Assembly (NCBI GenBank): GCA_024734495.1
Contig: JALMQS010000153.1
Coordinates: 13,048,299-13,112,298 of the forward strand
DNA from: Forficula auricularia
Taxonomy: Eukaryota > Arthropoda > Insecta > Dermaptera > Forficulidae
Length of the DNA: 64,000 nucleotides
Direction of reading: 5' to 3'
This document shows, in pieces, positions 12,201-23,028 of this stretch. Numbering within the stretch: the stretch's first letter is position 1; the number at the start of each line of letters is the position of its first letter. The position numbers and the translations under genes were made by a program. Below the pieces are notes generated by a model. It was not told the DNA's origin. It made no database searches and saw only the letters and a program-made list of their open reading frames with translations.

Positions 12201-13418
12201 TGTTTCTATGTGTTGTGTAGTAATAGAAGTAAAACTATAAAGAGGGTTAGGGTAGGGTTAAGTTATATGCTGTTAGATCATCAGATCATTTTTTTATACA
12301 TTAAAAAGTGGATAAATGTACCTTTGTTAAATTGGTTAGTGTAGCCTAAAGTGTGTGTTGTCTAATGACTTACTTATAGAAATGAATAGCCTACCCTTTA
12401 GACAGTTGCAAATTATATTTATTAATTTCAAAATTAAAATCTGTATTTCAGTATTTTTACAGTTACGGCTCTCAGTTACGGTTCTCGCTTAGTTAGAAAC
12501 CATTGAAAAAGTCCAACGTCGAATTTTTTATCACGAATAAAAAATTTCCATAACTAAATATGGGATCTCTTTCATGTTTATATTTGTTGTGAAACAATGA
12601 TAATAAAAATATTTGAGAGCGACTAGGGGTAGAAAAATCAGATGGGATGCATGATCACGTCAGATTTTTCATGGTCTAATTCAAATCGAAATTTAATGAT
12701 AATTAATTTAAAGAATAAACAAACATTTTTATTATAGGCAAAAGGATCGGCCAGGGCTCTTACCTGGGATCTTAATAAAGTTACTTTATTTTCTAATTTA
12801 AGTGAAAATTTTATAATTATTGTCTTATAATTAAGCCTTTTGAAGGAGAGTGATAACATTTTTCTTCGAACTTTGGGTGACGTGATTAATTAATATAAGG
12901 TGTTTAAATATAGAAGAGTGATAACGATTAGAAATATTGAAGGGGAAAAAGATTAATCAAGAATTGCAAATTTTGATAGAAAATTGAATAGGAAATTTTA
13001 AACAATAAAAAAATACAAATTTTTTAAATTAATCTTTTAGAGAGAGCCGTTATTAAGATGTTTAAGATGTCTTGATATTTCAATTATAATTTTTAAGTTT
13101 TTTATTATAAATAAATTATTGATGGTCTCTTCTATAGAAAATTTCAATTTTACGGTATCCAAAAAAATAGAAAAGAAAGAAAATAGGTTATTCTAGTATA
13201 ATTGATTATTTTTTTTAATTTAACAAAAAATCACAAAAGGATTCTTTTCTTTTTCATATTTTTAATAAAAAATTCTCATAAATATTTTCCCATCCTTAAA
13301 TAGATATTAAGTTTTGGAGAATGAAATGTATTTGATAAAGAAAAGGGCGTTTTTTGAGTCTTATTTTCTGTAAATTTTACCAGCTATAATCTGACTCCTA
13401 CTCTAATTGACAGAATAG

Positions 13419-13451
<33 letters not shown>

Positions 13452-14300
13452 TACAAACAATTTGGAATTAACAAAATAAACAAGTATCAGAAAGCGATTA
13501 AATAAAATTCAAACGTGTGCGGTCGGGAACGAAGTTCCTTACGTTATTTTAAAAATATTAAAGTTAATAAAATACGGCCAAAAATTGTATCCCCTTTAAA
13601 AAATCACTCCATAAATACTGGCTACTATTAATAATTGTATAACTCCATTATTTTCTTGAATAAATTAAATATTGAAAATCAAAATGTGTATAAAATTACT
13701 ATCTTTAGTTTTTAAACTAGAGAATTATTTAAATAAAGCTATATTATTTAAAAATTTTACATTATCTAATCAAAATAAATCAATAACTACTTTATGATTA
13801 AAATGGGAATTTTTTTTTAGTATTTTTATTCAGAATTTTAGATTTAAATATTTTTTTATTTCCGGTTTGGCCGAAGGTAGTTAAATTTATCTTTTTATTT
13901 ATACTTTGAATATTTAATTTTATTTTAATTTAATTTTAATTTATTTTTCGACGGCCAAAGGCCTTAACAAATTGGTTACATTTAAACATAATGTTATACA
14001 CATAATGTAGAAAGACAGAGAGATATAATAGGTAATATGGTAAGTGAAGATAAATTCTGTAAATAACAAATAAATTAATTTTTAATATTAAAGCTTAATC
14101 ATATAGCGTATTTTCTTTAATTGCTTTAGTCACTCTATTAGGATGAGAATCCAAATCTATTACACTAATTCTTAATGAAAGACCGTTATAGCAAACACAG
14201 AGTCTATAGATTGGATTGTTCTCAGCGTGACGCGTGATTGGTACTTTAGGGTAGAAAGGCTGGTTATGTCTACCATAAGTACATATGTAGGATTATTTAA
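9244..14300. other. Long AT-rich stretch with microsatellites, no gene recognised
   Basis: Short frames at 10735-10996 run through an (AT)n tract (about 10875-10900) and are not coding. Another TA tract lies at about 11336-11356 and an (AC)n tract at 13419-13447. At 12727-12775 a phrase 'ataggcaaaagg.tcggcc' resembles the tRNA-like repeat at 63.3 kb. I saw no exon-like conservation, terminal repeat or palindrome of note elsewhere. Confidence 0.55.
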
Positions 14301-14309
14301 AGGAAAAAA

Positions 14310-15014
14310 CTTTTAAGAAAAAAATAAAACCGACTTCAAAAAAATTAAATGCAACAAATAAAATACACCAAAAGGTATAAAATAATTATTATCTTATTTA
14401 GTTACAACTAAACGACGAAATATTAACATGAAATTACTTTATGAAGTCGGTGCCAAACAAATTGTATCCACCAAACGTACTAAGTAAGATCCGTCGAGTG
14501 CGATTCATAAAAGGTATATGTTTGGCACCGACTTAAAAAAATAATTTCATGTTAATATTTCGTCGTTTAGTTTTAACTAAATAAGATAATAATTATTTTA
14601 TACCTTTTAGTGTATTTTATTTGTTGCATTTAATTTTTTTGAAGTCGGTTTTATTTTTTTCTTAAAATTTTTTATTTTTCTCTTTTTAGTGATGTTATTA
14701 ATAGTGATCCTATCATCAGAACTTAACCAAATTAATATTACACCATCCCTAAGATACCCCCTTTCCAATAAAAAAAGAATCATCGAAATCGGTTCATAAA
14801 CAAAGAAGTTAGTCCTGAACAAACCTAACAAAAAAGGTCTAATACCTACGAAAAAAATGGGACCAATCGGAAAGTAGACTGGACCGAATGCAAAAAAATT
14901 TTCAAAATCGGTTCACAATTGGCGGAGATATGAGGTAATATAGGCACAAAAAAAAAAAAAAAAAAAATTCAGTCGAATAGAGAACCTCCTCCTTTTTTTG
15001 AAGTCGGTTAAAAA
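14310..15014 (-). mobile_element. ACCGACTTC element, copy 2, near full length
   Basis: About 705 bp in minus orientation. The foldback half (14310-14680) comes first on the plus strand: AAACCGACTTC, ACCAAAAGGTATAAAATAAT, GAAGTCGGTGCCAAAC, GCACCGACTT, TTTTGAAGTCGGTTTT. The single-copy half follows, with GATGTTATTAATAGTGATC, the poly-A mirror of the T run, and a terminal CCTTTTTTTGAAGTCGGTT. The two outer ends are inverted (AACCGACTTC / GAAGTCGGTT). Short minus frames at 14607-14831 and 14902-15087 are chance frames. Confidence 0.75.
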
Positions 15015-15161
15015 GAGACTTTAGTTCTGGACAATGAATTCTGTTCGATATAATTTTGTAAGCAAATACATTGTCAGAAGCAAACATGGATGATAGAATT
15101 AATTAATAAAGTAAAGGGTGTGTAGTTTCACAGTGAATGAAATAAAACTCAAAGAGGTTTA

Positions 15162-15204
15162 TACAAACTCAATATATTTCGGATTATTAGCCCATCATCA
15201 GGAG
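15162..15204 (-). ncRNA. Hammerhead ribozyme, 5'-truncated helix I, PLE-A left arm
   Basis: Minus strand: CTC, CTGATGA, TGGGCTAATAATCC, GAAA, TATATT, GAGTTTGTA. The catalytic core is intact, but the junction with the other arm cuts helix I to three pairs (CTC/GAG). The arm switch falls right beside the ribozyme. Confidence 0.65.
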
Positions 15205-15218
15205 ATACCGGTTAAACC

Positions 15219-15267
15219 TGTAAACTCCTGATGATGGACTAATAATCCGAAATATATTGAGTTTGTA
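15219..15267 (+). ncRNA. Hammerhead ribozyme, type I, PLE-A right arm
   Basis: All parts are present on the plus strand: TGTAAACTC, CTGATGA, TGGACTAATAATCC, GAAA, TATATT, GAGTTTGTA. It is identical to the minus-strand copy at 2688-2736 over the full 49 nt. Exact retention in two unlinked insertions suggests that these copies are young or conserved. Confidence 0.8.
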
Positions 15268-15284
15268 TAAACCTCTTTGAGTTT

Positions 15285-15567
15285 GGTAGTTTTTAAGGAA
15301 TTTGGTGTTGGAACTTGGTGAAACATTTTTTAAAATTATTGAATAAAAAATACTTGGTAGGTTTCACATTAAGATATAAAAAATAAAACGAATTTATTTT
15401 TGGAGAATCTTTAATCTCGATATATATATTTCGGGTGACTAACCCATCTTCAGGAGAAACAGAAAGTAACTGAATATATATATCGAGATTAAAGATTCTC
15501 CAAAAATAAATTCGTTTTATTTTTTATATCTTAATGTGAAACCTACCAAGTATTTTTTATCCAATAA
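15285..15567 (-). mobile_element. PLE-D: 283-bp hairpin PLE nested in PLE-A
   Basis: Flanked by CTCTTTGAGTTT at 15273-15284 and 15568-15579, a perfect 12-bp target duplication within PLE-A. The 3' end is on the left: TTTAAGGAATTTGGTGTTGG then TGGTGAAACATTTT. Inverted arms (about 15355-15427 and 15467-15555) share GAGATTAAAGATTCTCC and ATTCGTTTTATTTTTTATAT. A hammerhead lies in the left arm only (15411-15459). The right arm rejoins just past the ribozyme core, so the strand switch removed it there. Confidence 0.8.
15411..15459 (-). ncRNA. Hammerhead ribozyme, PLE-D
   Basis: Minus strand: TTTCTC, CTGAAGA, TGGGTTAGTCACCC, GAAA, an AU-only helix III region (TATATATATC), GAGATTAA. The core fits CUGANGA with N = A. 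Helix I has four pairs (TCTC/GAGA). Helix II is GGG/CCC. The predicted cleavage nucleotide is C, before GAG. Confidence 0.75.
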
Positions 15568-15659
15568 CTCTTTGAGTTTTATTTCATTCACTGTGAAACT
15601 GCACACCCTTTACTTTATTAATTAATATCATGTTTCACCTAAAACCTACACTACTTTCT

Positions 15660-17096
15660 CTAAATAAAAAAGATAATAAAATTGTTGGTAGACTAAAGGT
15701 TTCACTAATTGCAAAATGTTAAATACACTGGAAATTTAATGTGACACTTCATTTCTGCATCTCCATCGATACGGCATTTCCTAGTGAGGAAGCTGTTTAA
15801 AATGAAGAAGAAAAAAATTAAATATAAAAACTATAACACATGCTACAATATCGAAGAAAACCACTACCGCCCACCATGAGCATTGGCCATCACTGACTTG
15901 TTCCAAAATAAATTTTAAATAATGGCAGAAATACTAAGAAAATCTGCACTAAAGTGTTTCTTCCATCAAATTGATTTAGATCGAAACAACATTTTAAAAT
16001 CTTGAATTTTTCTATGTTATATTATCTTGATTTAGGTTCTATCTATTTATCATTCAGAAGCTTGCTGTAGTTTAAATTAATTAGTATTAGATCGGAATTT
16101 CACTAAACTTCCTTTTCATTAAAGTTATTATACATGCATGTATATATTTTATGTTTTACTTGTAATATCTTGTAAAATTCCTCTATTATAATGGGTTCCA
16201 TGTTCTAAATGCCAACGGAGAAATCAATTAACTAAATTAGCTAATAACTTTTCCGAAATGATGTTCAAAGTAAAATTCACCGGAGGCTTTCATAGTATAA
16301 ACATAACAAGAGAGGAAAATGAAATCGATATGTTAAGTCTAAGATATTATTAGATTTCAACGATATATTGAACTTAAATTATTAGAAGAAACTTGAGCGT
16401 GAAGAGAACTAGAAGCTCTTCGTTTAACTTTCTTAATTAAAACCATATTCAATAAGAGGTGAATGTAAAATAGTTTTAGGAAATTCTTGGGCGAAATTTT
16501 AGATATAATGAATAAAAATAATACGTAGAGAAAATTTGTATTGTAGCTTGCAAAAATAAACGACCGGATCACCTCCTAAGGGGTGGTCCACTTAACTTAC
16601 ATCTATGCAAGCGGGCTCAAATGAAGAATTTGTTTTGCGGAGAGGAGTAAAAATTTTTTGAAAAAAAAATTCAGAATATATTAAACGTATTTTTTGGATG
16701 AGTAGTAAATATAAATGGAATTCACTGAAGCCCAGGATAATGAACAACTAACTTCTAAATAAAAAGCTCTAATTAGGAGATTGTAGTTTTATCCATTTTT
16801 AGGGTTCTGTTCAGAAGAAATACTGAAGCCTATTAGTGTCACTACAATGTTTATCTATGCGTCTGTCTGGCTAGTAACTACCCTAGTAGTACTGTAGTTT
16901 ATTAACTAAATAAGATACTAACTTGGTATTTACAAATTTCTGTTTTGATTTTCCCTGAAATCAAAAATCGTATAAAATATGTATTAATCGATTGATTATT
17001 TTGGTGGGTCAGATTTTTTTGGGTTCAAAAATAAAAAAAAAAATTATCATGGCGCATAAGGTAGCCAATAAATGATTTCATTTAAAAGAATTAGAT
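15660..17096. other. AT-rich intergenic DNA
   Basis: I see no recognisable gene or mobile element. The minus-strand frame at 16357-16572 has no domain I know and is composed of A/T-driven residues. A 'tttttgggttc' patch and several homopolymer runs are the only local features. Confidence 0.5.
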
Positions 17097-17110
17097 AAAT
17101 TTTTTAAATG

Positions 17111-17227
17111 TTGAAAAGTTTTTGTTTTGCCGAGAGTAGCAGAGTTGTTGATTCACAAAGAGAAACAAAGAGATTGTCCTCTGCTTGATGCATCAAGCAG
17201 AGGACAATCTCTTTGTTTCTCTTTGTG
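17111..17227 (-). mobile_element. 117-bp palindromic PLE insertion
   Basis: Bounded by AAATTTTTTAAATG at 17097-17110 and 17228-17241, a perfect 14-bp target duplication. It starts with the PLE 3'-terminal signature AAGTTTTTGTTTTGCCGAG, also seen at 28.7 and 44.7 kb. At 17152-17229 it becomes a perfect 78-bp palindrome centred on GATGCATC. About 80 bp of element 3' end was copied and then re-copied in reverse for about 39 bp. This is the smallest clear hairpin-type PLE insertion here. Confidence 0.85.
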
Positions 17228-17241
17228 AAATTTTTTAAATG

Positions 17242-18320
17242 TATTTCGCTTTAAAATGACGTAGTGAGAAAGCTTCAAATTGGTAATTTTTGGATGATTT
17301 TTGTACTTGTCGGCGTTCAAAAGTGTCTTAACTTAAATCATGAAAAAATTTCACAAATTTTCTTATTTTCTCTTTAAAAAAGAACCAATTTGATATCTCA
17401 ACTATTTTGGAAGAAGCTTCTAATTTTTTGAACTGAGGTCTAAAGAGCATTAAGTTTTTAGAGACTATTTGTAAACAAGGGATACTTTTATAAATTACGT
17501 TTTCTCAAGTTATATATGATTTAACTGCAATAGTAGAATCATAATATTTTTGGCAATGCATTCGCGTTCTCTCAATACAATGGGCCCCAAAGGCCCGAAG
17601 AACTCAGATAAAGAGCACTGAGCTAGAGCATTAGCATGGACCTTGGATTCTAATACAAATCACAAAATTCAGTAATTTATGAATAAATTTATTTACTATT
17701 ACTATCAAGAAACGTTAAAAGATTTTCACGTTAACTTGAAATTTTTAAATCATTAGATTATTTTAATTCAATTTGTAACGCTTTCGGTCGTATTCGTTTA
17801 TAAGATTGAATTAAAGCATTCACTTGCATTTTTCATTTATTTTTTCTAAAATTTCTAAATCATAAGCGTGAACTTCGACTAAAATGCAAGTTTTTCTATT
17901 TCTAGGCTAAAAGATTATTGTCTTTGAATTAATTATTCATACGATATTGCAATAGGATAATAAGAAAGGGTAGGTATTATTGATTTTCCCAAGTGCAAGA
18001 AAAATAAACAAGAATGGATCGGAGTGAAGAAGAACGACAGGTTTAAGCACACTAGGTATGACAAAGCGATTTTCAAGGATAAAAATATGACATGTTTCTC
18101 AGATGGAGAAATCGCGTGTTAAGATGCATGAACTTGACTGAAACAAAAGAAGTAGATAAAGAAAACTAGGGAAAGAATAATGCATATTCTGCAGATTATT
18201 TCAAGTATTCAACGTCTAGATGCTTGTTGAGAAACATTGAACATATTACTATATTTATTTAACATTTTTTTTCTTTTTATGAGGATTCAAATATCAAACA
18301 CACATATTTGGGAATTTTTA
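17242..18320. other. AT-rich intergenic DNA
   Basis: I see nothing that I can support as a gene. The local sequence is single-copy A/T-rich DNA. The plus frame at 18237-18443 crosses into the T run of the adjacent ACCGACTTC element and is not coding. Confidence 0.5.
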
Positions 18321-18365
18321 ATTTTTAACCGACGTCAAAAAAGGAGGAGGTTCTCTATTCGACTG

Positions 18366-18398
<33 letters not shown>

Positions 18399-19071
18399 TT
18401 TCTATGTTACCTCATATCTCGGCCAATTGTGAACCGATTTTGAAAAAAAAAATTTGCAATGGGTTCAGTCTACCTTACGATTGGTCCCATTTTTTCATAG
18501 GTATTAGACCTTTTTTGTTATGTTTGTTTAGGCCTAACTTCTTTGTTTATGAACCAATTTCGATGATTCTTTTTTTATTCGAAAGGGGGTATCTTACGGA
18601 TGGTGTCATATTAATTTGGTCAAGTTCTTGATGATATGATCACTACTAATAACATCACTAAAAAGAGAAAAATAAAAATAATTTTTAAGAAAAAAATAAA
18701 ACCGACTTCAAAAAATTAAATAAACAAATAAAATACACTAAAAGGTATAAAATAATTATTATCCCATTTAGTTACAACTAAACGACGAATTATTAACATG
18801 AAATTACTTTTTGAAGTCGGTACCAAACATATATCTTTTATGAATCGCACTCGACGGATCTTACTTAGTACGTTTGGAGGGTATGCTCGCTTATAGGTAT
18901 AGTTTGTTGGGTACCGACTTCAAAAAGTAATTTCATGTTAATATTTCGTCGTTTAGTTGTAACTAAATAAGATAATAATTATTTTATACCTTTTAGTGTA
19001 TTTTATTTGTTGCATTTAATTTTTTGGAGTCGGTTTTATATTTTTCTTAAAAATTATTTTTTCATGGGACG
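18321..19071 (+). mobile_element. ACCGACTTC element, copy 3, full length
   Basis: The most complete uninterrupted copy. It opens with AACCGACGTCAAAAAAGG (one substitution in the motif), then a long T run, GTGAACCGATTTTGA and AACATCACTAAAAAGAG. It then enters the foldback: ACCGACTTC at about 18702, GAAGTCGGTACC at about 18815, GGTACCGACTTC at about 18909, and GGAGTCGGTT at 19026. The motif occurs five times in alternating orientation. No protein is encoded. The palindromic half alone would fold into a hairpin of about 370 nt. Confidence 0.8.
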
Positions 19072-19383
19072 TGATATATCTGTCTAATTTCTTATATAGT
19101 TATATTTCTATAGACATCATATACATATTTAATTATTTTAAATTGATAAGAGGAAAAAATTAATTTATAGTTTTATATTTTTTGTTGCCTTTTTTATTTA
19201 CTAATTGATGGCCGTTTCGGAGTCCTTTAAGTATCCATCCTCAATTTTTAGAATTTACGTTAAAATTATTAATAAATTTTAAACTATATTTATAAATAGC
19301 GATTCTTATATTTTAATGAATTAATAATATTATGATTCTTTCACCAGTAAAAGAAAATTCTAAAAAATCTATATTGTTTGGAG

Positions 19384-19450
19384 CAGTGATTCTCAACCTG
19401 GGTTCCGTGGAACCCCAGAGTTCCACAAAGGGAGGTTTGGGGCTCCCCGC
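19384..19450 (+). mobile_element. hAT-like terminal fragment
   Basis: CAGTGATTCTCAACCTGGG followed by TTCCGTGGAACCCC and a GGGGCTCCCCGCG patch. A CAGTG.TTCTCAACC end with a GTGGAACCC sub-end is typical of hAT elements. I did not find the matching right end (GGTTGAGAA..CACTG) downstream, so this is a partial copy. Confidence 0.6.
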
Positions 19451-19607
19451 GCCTAGAGGTCGATAAAAGAAAAAATAGAAAAACAAAAATAGTAATTAGT
19501 AGTATCACCTCTGAAAAAATTTGTCATGTAAAGAAAAAAATTACTAAATTTAGAGTCTAAGTATTTATTACCTTATAATATAAATAAATTATAATATAAA
19601 TAAAACC

Positions 19608-19864
19608 TTAAATTGAAAGTTTTTGTGCCGATGGTAGCAGAATGTTTATATATTGATATATTGTCTCAATAAAAGAGTGTGTCTTCTGCTGGAATTATAA
19701 ATTTTATTTATTTATAACGAGACTATAGTTTCGAGGGCTTTGTCCTCTTCATCAGTCTATTACAATCGATTCACAGGAATTAATTAAATTAAACTATAGT
19801 CTCGTTATAAATAAATAAAATTTATAATTCCAGCAGAAGACACACTCTTTTATTGTCTCCTTCA
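19608..19864 (-). mobile_element. 257-bp hairpin PLE with hammerhead
   Basis: Flanked by ATAAATAAAACC at 19596-19607 and 19865-19876. The 3' end on the left reads TTGAAAGTTTTTGTGCCGATGG. The arms share AGAGTGTGTCTTCTGCTGG, AATTATAAATTTTATTTATT and TATAACGAGACTATAGTT. The left arm continues through a complete hammerhead (minus), and the right arm stops at ACTATAGTCTCG. Nothing coding remains. Same sub-family as the 126-bp insertion at 61480-61605. Confidence 0.85.
19712..19765 (-). ncRNA. Hammerhead ribozyme with CTATAG minimal helix III
   Basis: Minus strand: AATAGA, CTGATGA, helix II GAGG/CCTC closing ACAAAGC, GAAA, CTATAGTC, TCGTTATAAA. Helix III is one or two pairs around UAUA, and the cleavage triplet is GTC. 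Helix I has only two pairs next to the core, so activity might need loop contacts or a dimer, as proposed for other minimal hammerheads. Confidence 0.75.
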
Positions 19865-19876
19865 ATAAATAAAACC

Positions 19877-21845
19877 ATTGATACTTAAGAATGCGGTGAA
19901 CATTTTCTCAGTGATACCATTTTTGTTGCTCTAAAGTTTCTTAACTTCCTTATAATACAACGATTACGTTACATTAGTAACAAAATGAAAACATAATTTA
20001 AATTGTTTTATTATTATTTTGTTATTAATGACTTTTGAAATAATATTGGTTTTCAAATAGATGAGAATATTATTTATAAGTATACTCTACATTGAATACG
20101 TAAAAAAAAACCGGCCTGATCCGAAAAGGGCGTGTGGGTATCCCAATTACATTACCAAAAAATTTAATAATAATATTAATCATTAAAATAAAAATGTTAG
20201 GTTAAAATGGACGTTTTTTGTACCCAATTTCCCGAAAATCTAGCAAATTTTTAAAATGTGTCAACACCGTCATCGGTGACGTTATGTTATATTTGGAAGC
20301 TATAAAAGTAGCATGATGTTGATATTTTGACGAAAAATTAAATATCTCATATTTTAGTGCCTCAGAAATAAATTCAAGTGCTCTAGGGTTCCTCTCTCAC
20401 AAAGGTGTGTGATATATGTGTAATTATTGAATTTTACTTGAAGATCCACAAAAACGTGTTTTCGATATTTGAATCCTCAAAAACAGAAAAATTTAAGAAA
20501 GTAAAAAAATCTTAGTAACTTATTAATAACCAGCTGCGAAGCCCGCCTTCGGCGGACATCTTGCTGGCCAAGGGTTTACTCCCTAGCCTCCTGGACTGAA
20601 CTCCCCAGTGGGTTATAAAATAATAATTTAATTTTTTTTTAATTTTAATAAATTTTATTTGACATGAACTATTAGGGGTTTTTAAAATAATGATTTAAAT
20701 TTCATAATCATATTAAATTTTATTTGTCATGAACTATTAGTGGGTTTTAAAATTAAAAAATCACGTCAGAGTCGTCGCGCAAGCCGTTTATAAAAGTATG
20801 GATAGATAGATTTTAATTTATATTCATGAGAACTCATTTCTTACTTGTTTGTTATATTAGCAACATTTGATTGTAGCATTAGTAACAATAGGTAACGCTA
20901 AAAATTGATATTGTGTAGAGAATGGACACTTGAAGGGTACGAAACGTCCAATTAAGCAATAGATATATAAAAAAGGACTCACAAAATAAGAATTAATTAA
21001 TTTTTCCACCATTTTCCAGATTTAAAATGAATAGATTAAAAGATCTTAAAAGGAAGAAGAGAGTTGAATCAGATTCGAAGGAAATTGTAGAGCCGGGTTT
21101 CCAAGAAATTAAATCAGAATAATTCGTAAATGATGAAAACAGAAAAATGTATTAAGAAGTAATAAGATAGAGAAAATGACAAATGCGTTTCGATCTTATC
21201 TATGTTAGATGGTTTCTTATGATTTTTGTTAGTTAGCGTACCTACTGTTTTGCGATATTGGTAAAGAAGATTCCTACTACAAAAACAGTGACCCTGTCAA
21301 ACTCTCAATTCTTTCAACTTGTATTCACCAAATTATGAGCCGATGAAGATTTCTTCTATATTAGCTACTTATATCTATATTTCCTAAATATCCCTGAAGA
21401 GGAGTAACAATCTCTTTAGCATTTTTGCTCAATAGAAAGACTTAAGTAACCCCTTAATTAGAATTGTCTAAATATACAACATGGTCAAACTGGTCTTATT
21501 CGATCAATATCTGTTAATAATCGAATTAAAACTACAAAATAATAATAATAATAAACCCTGGATTAGTTTTCTTGCTCAGAGTTTTTCCTAGGAATTCTTT
21601 ATATTTGTAGGCGCTAGTCTATTATAAGGACAAAATTTGCCTCTTTCAGGATTATGAGTGTATTTAAAAGGGTTAAATCAATATAAAAAGCCTTTTTGAA
21701 ATAAAAAGGTAAAAATCGATTAAATCTAATTTAAGATTAAAATAAATTAGAAGGGAGAAGTTCAGGAAAGCTACATCTACCACACCTCCGACTATCCTCT
21801 CTCAACGAGTTAAGCCCACTCAAGACAACTAGTGTAATGGGACTT
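19877..21845. other. AT-rich intergenic DNA with one small GC-rich repeat remnant
   Basis: At about 20530-20610 a GC-richer phrase (AACCAGCTGCGAAGCCCGCC, then TTCGGCGGACATC) looks like the start of a dispersed repeat. A related 'taataaccagggtggcttcactcgcc' start occurs at 34.12 kb. The rest is unstructured. I found no coding frame of note. Confidence 0.5.
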
Positions 21846-22778
21846 AAAGTGAGAACATCGATTCTAACAAACTGATGAGTTGAGTTGACTTTAACTAGAT
21901 CAATCATTATTACTTGAATTAGGATCGAAACTTTGTGGAAAAATTTCGAATTTCAACATATTATGGATTCTATTATATCACAAGTAATTTTTATTTTATA
22001 AATCCTAATTCATTTTAGACTTTTATATTGAATTATTTCTCTTTTGGTGTTGTTTTGTTAATTTATTTGAATAATTGTAAGAAAGACGTAGTTTCCTCAA
22101 TTACTCCTTAGTACCCATATCAAAATTAAGAAAACCACCTGAGGTCGCGTCAATTTCATAATGTATATGAAGAAATTTTCAAGTATACAGAGTAACAAAA
22201 AAGGCCGTTTTACTTTATTAAATTATTTCATTTAATAATAAAACGTTTTGAAGATTAATAGGGAAAATTCTCTCGCACTTAATATATTTTTGAGCCTCAA
22301 CTAAAGGTATGAGTAATCCAATTCTTCGTTTCATTAAGAATATGTTAAATGGACTATTAAAACGAGACCCGAGTTCAGTTAATCCACATACAATGGAAAA
22401 AGCAAATAAATTTCATAATGAACTTTAAAAAAGGGTATAAAAGTTTTTTTATAATTATCTTGAATTTTAATAATAATAATAACAAAAAAATTGAAATATA
22501 GTATAGCTTAGAATAATTATTGGATTGTTAATTAGGAAAGTATCCGGACACGTTAAATCTCGGATTTTAAGCCACATTTAAAGCCACCTGTTCTTAGATG
22601 GGTGACCGTCTATGAAACTTGCTGGTGTTATAGTTATAGGTGTGTGCAATGTACATGTACACCAGTCCTAGTCTGGTTGTGTGCATTCTGTTAGAAATGA
22701 ATGTCCATGCAGGAAAGAATATGAAACACTCAATAAAAACTATAAATAGAAAAAATCAAAGGTAATATATACCAGAGA
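21846..22778 (+). repeat. 933-bp direct repeat, copy 1
   Basis: From AAAGTGAGAACATCG to TATATACCAGAGA. It is nearly identical to 26939-27875 (about 937 bp), differing by rare substitutions and many one- to four-base indels. The two copies bracket about 4.16 kb holding CR1-like debris, a palindromic MITE and PLE-2. The ends are not TG/CA, and no LTR-type primer-binding site or polypurine tract was seen. A segmental duplication is therefore as likely as a terminal repeat. It contains a 5S-like segment at 22560-22650. Confidence 0.85.
22560..22650 (+). repeat. 5S rRNA-like segment (internal promoter region)
   Basis: TTCTTAGATGGGTGACCGTC resembles the intermediate-element/box C part of eukaryotic 5S rRNA (consensus TTAGTACTTGGATGGGTGACCGC), followed by a weakly similar 'gctggtgtta'. 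The upstream half of a 5S gene is not recognisable. This is a 5S-derived repeat or pseudogene, perhaps of the SINE3 type, not a functional 5S gene. Confidence 0.55.
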
Positions 22779-23028
22779 TTCTCTACGTAAAAACGGCTGA
22801 AGGGATTGTTATGAAATTTCATATTTGCATCTGATGTCTTATAACTTACTTATTTAGCTGTATAACGTTTTATTAATGAGTATTTAATAAAAAATGTATA
22901 TACATACATTATATACTAAACATAATATTGTATTTGTAAAATTTATTTGCTTGAGAATATAGTTCGAAGGTTGTCGTAATAGCAAGTTTAAATTATGGGA
23001 AATAACAGATAAAATACTTATAATTTTT

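Larger units (their letters stand above)
15100..15655 (+). mobile_element. PLE-A: inverted pair of terminal repeats, hosting another PLE
   Basis: Two inverted copies of the same terminal repeat found in PLE-1, meeting at about 15205-15218. The 3' end with ATGTTTCACCTAAAACCTAC is on the right only. Hammerheads face in opposite directions at 15162-15204 (minus) and 15219-15267 (plus). A second, different PLE is inserted at 15285-15567 with the duplication CTCTTTGAGTTT. No coding sequence remains between the arms. I could not define an exact outer target duplication. Confidence 0.75.

Noticed and set aside
21873..21935. CTGATGAGTTGAG ... GATCGAAAC as a long-helix-II hammerhead
   Set aside because: The core and GAAA strings are both present, but the ~45 nt between them do not form a helix II, and helices I and III are not evident.
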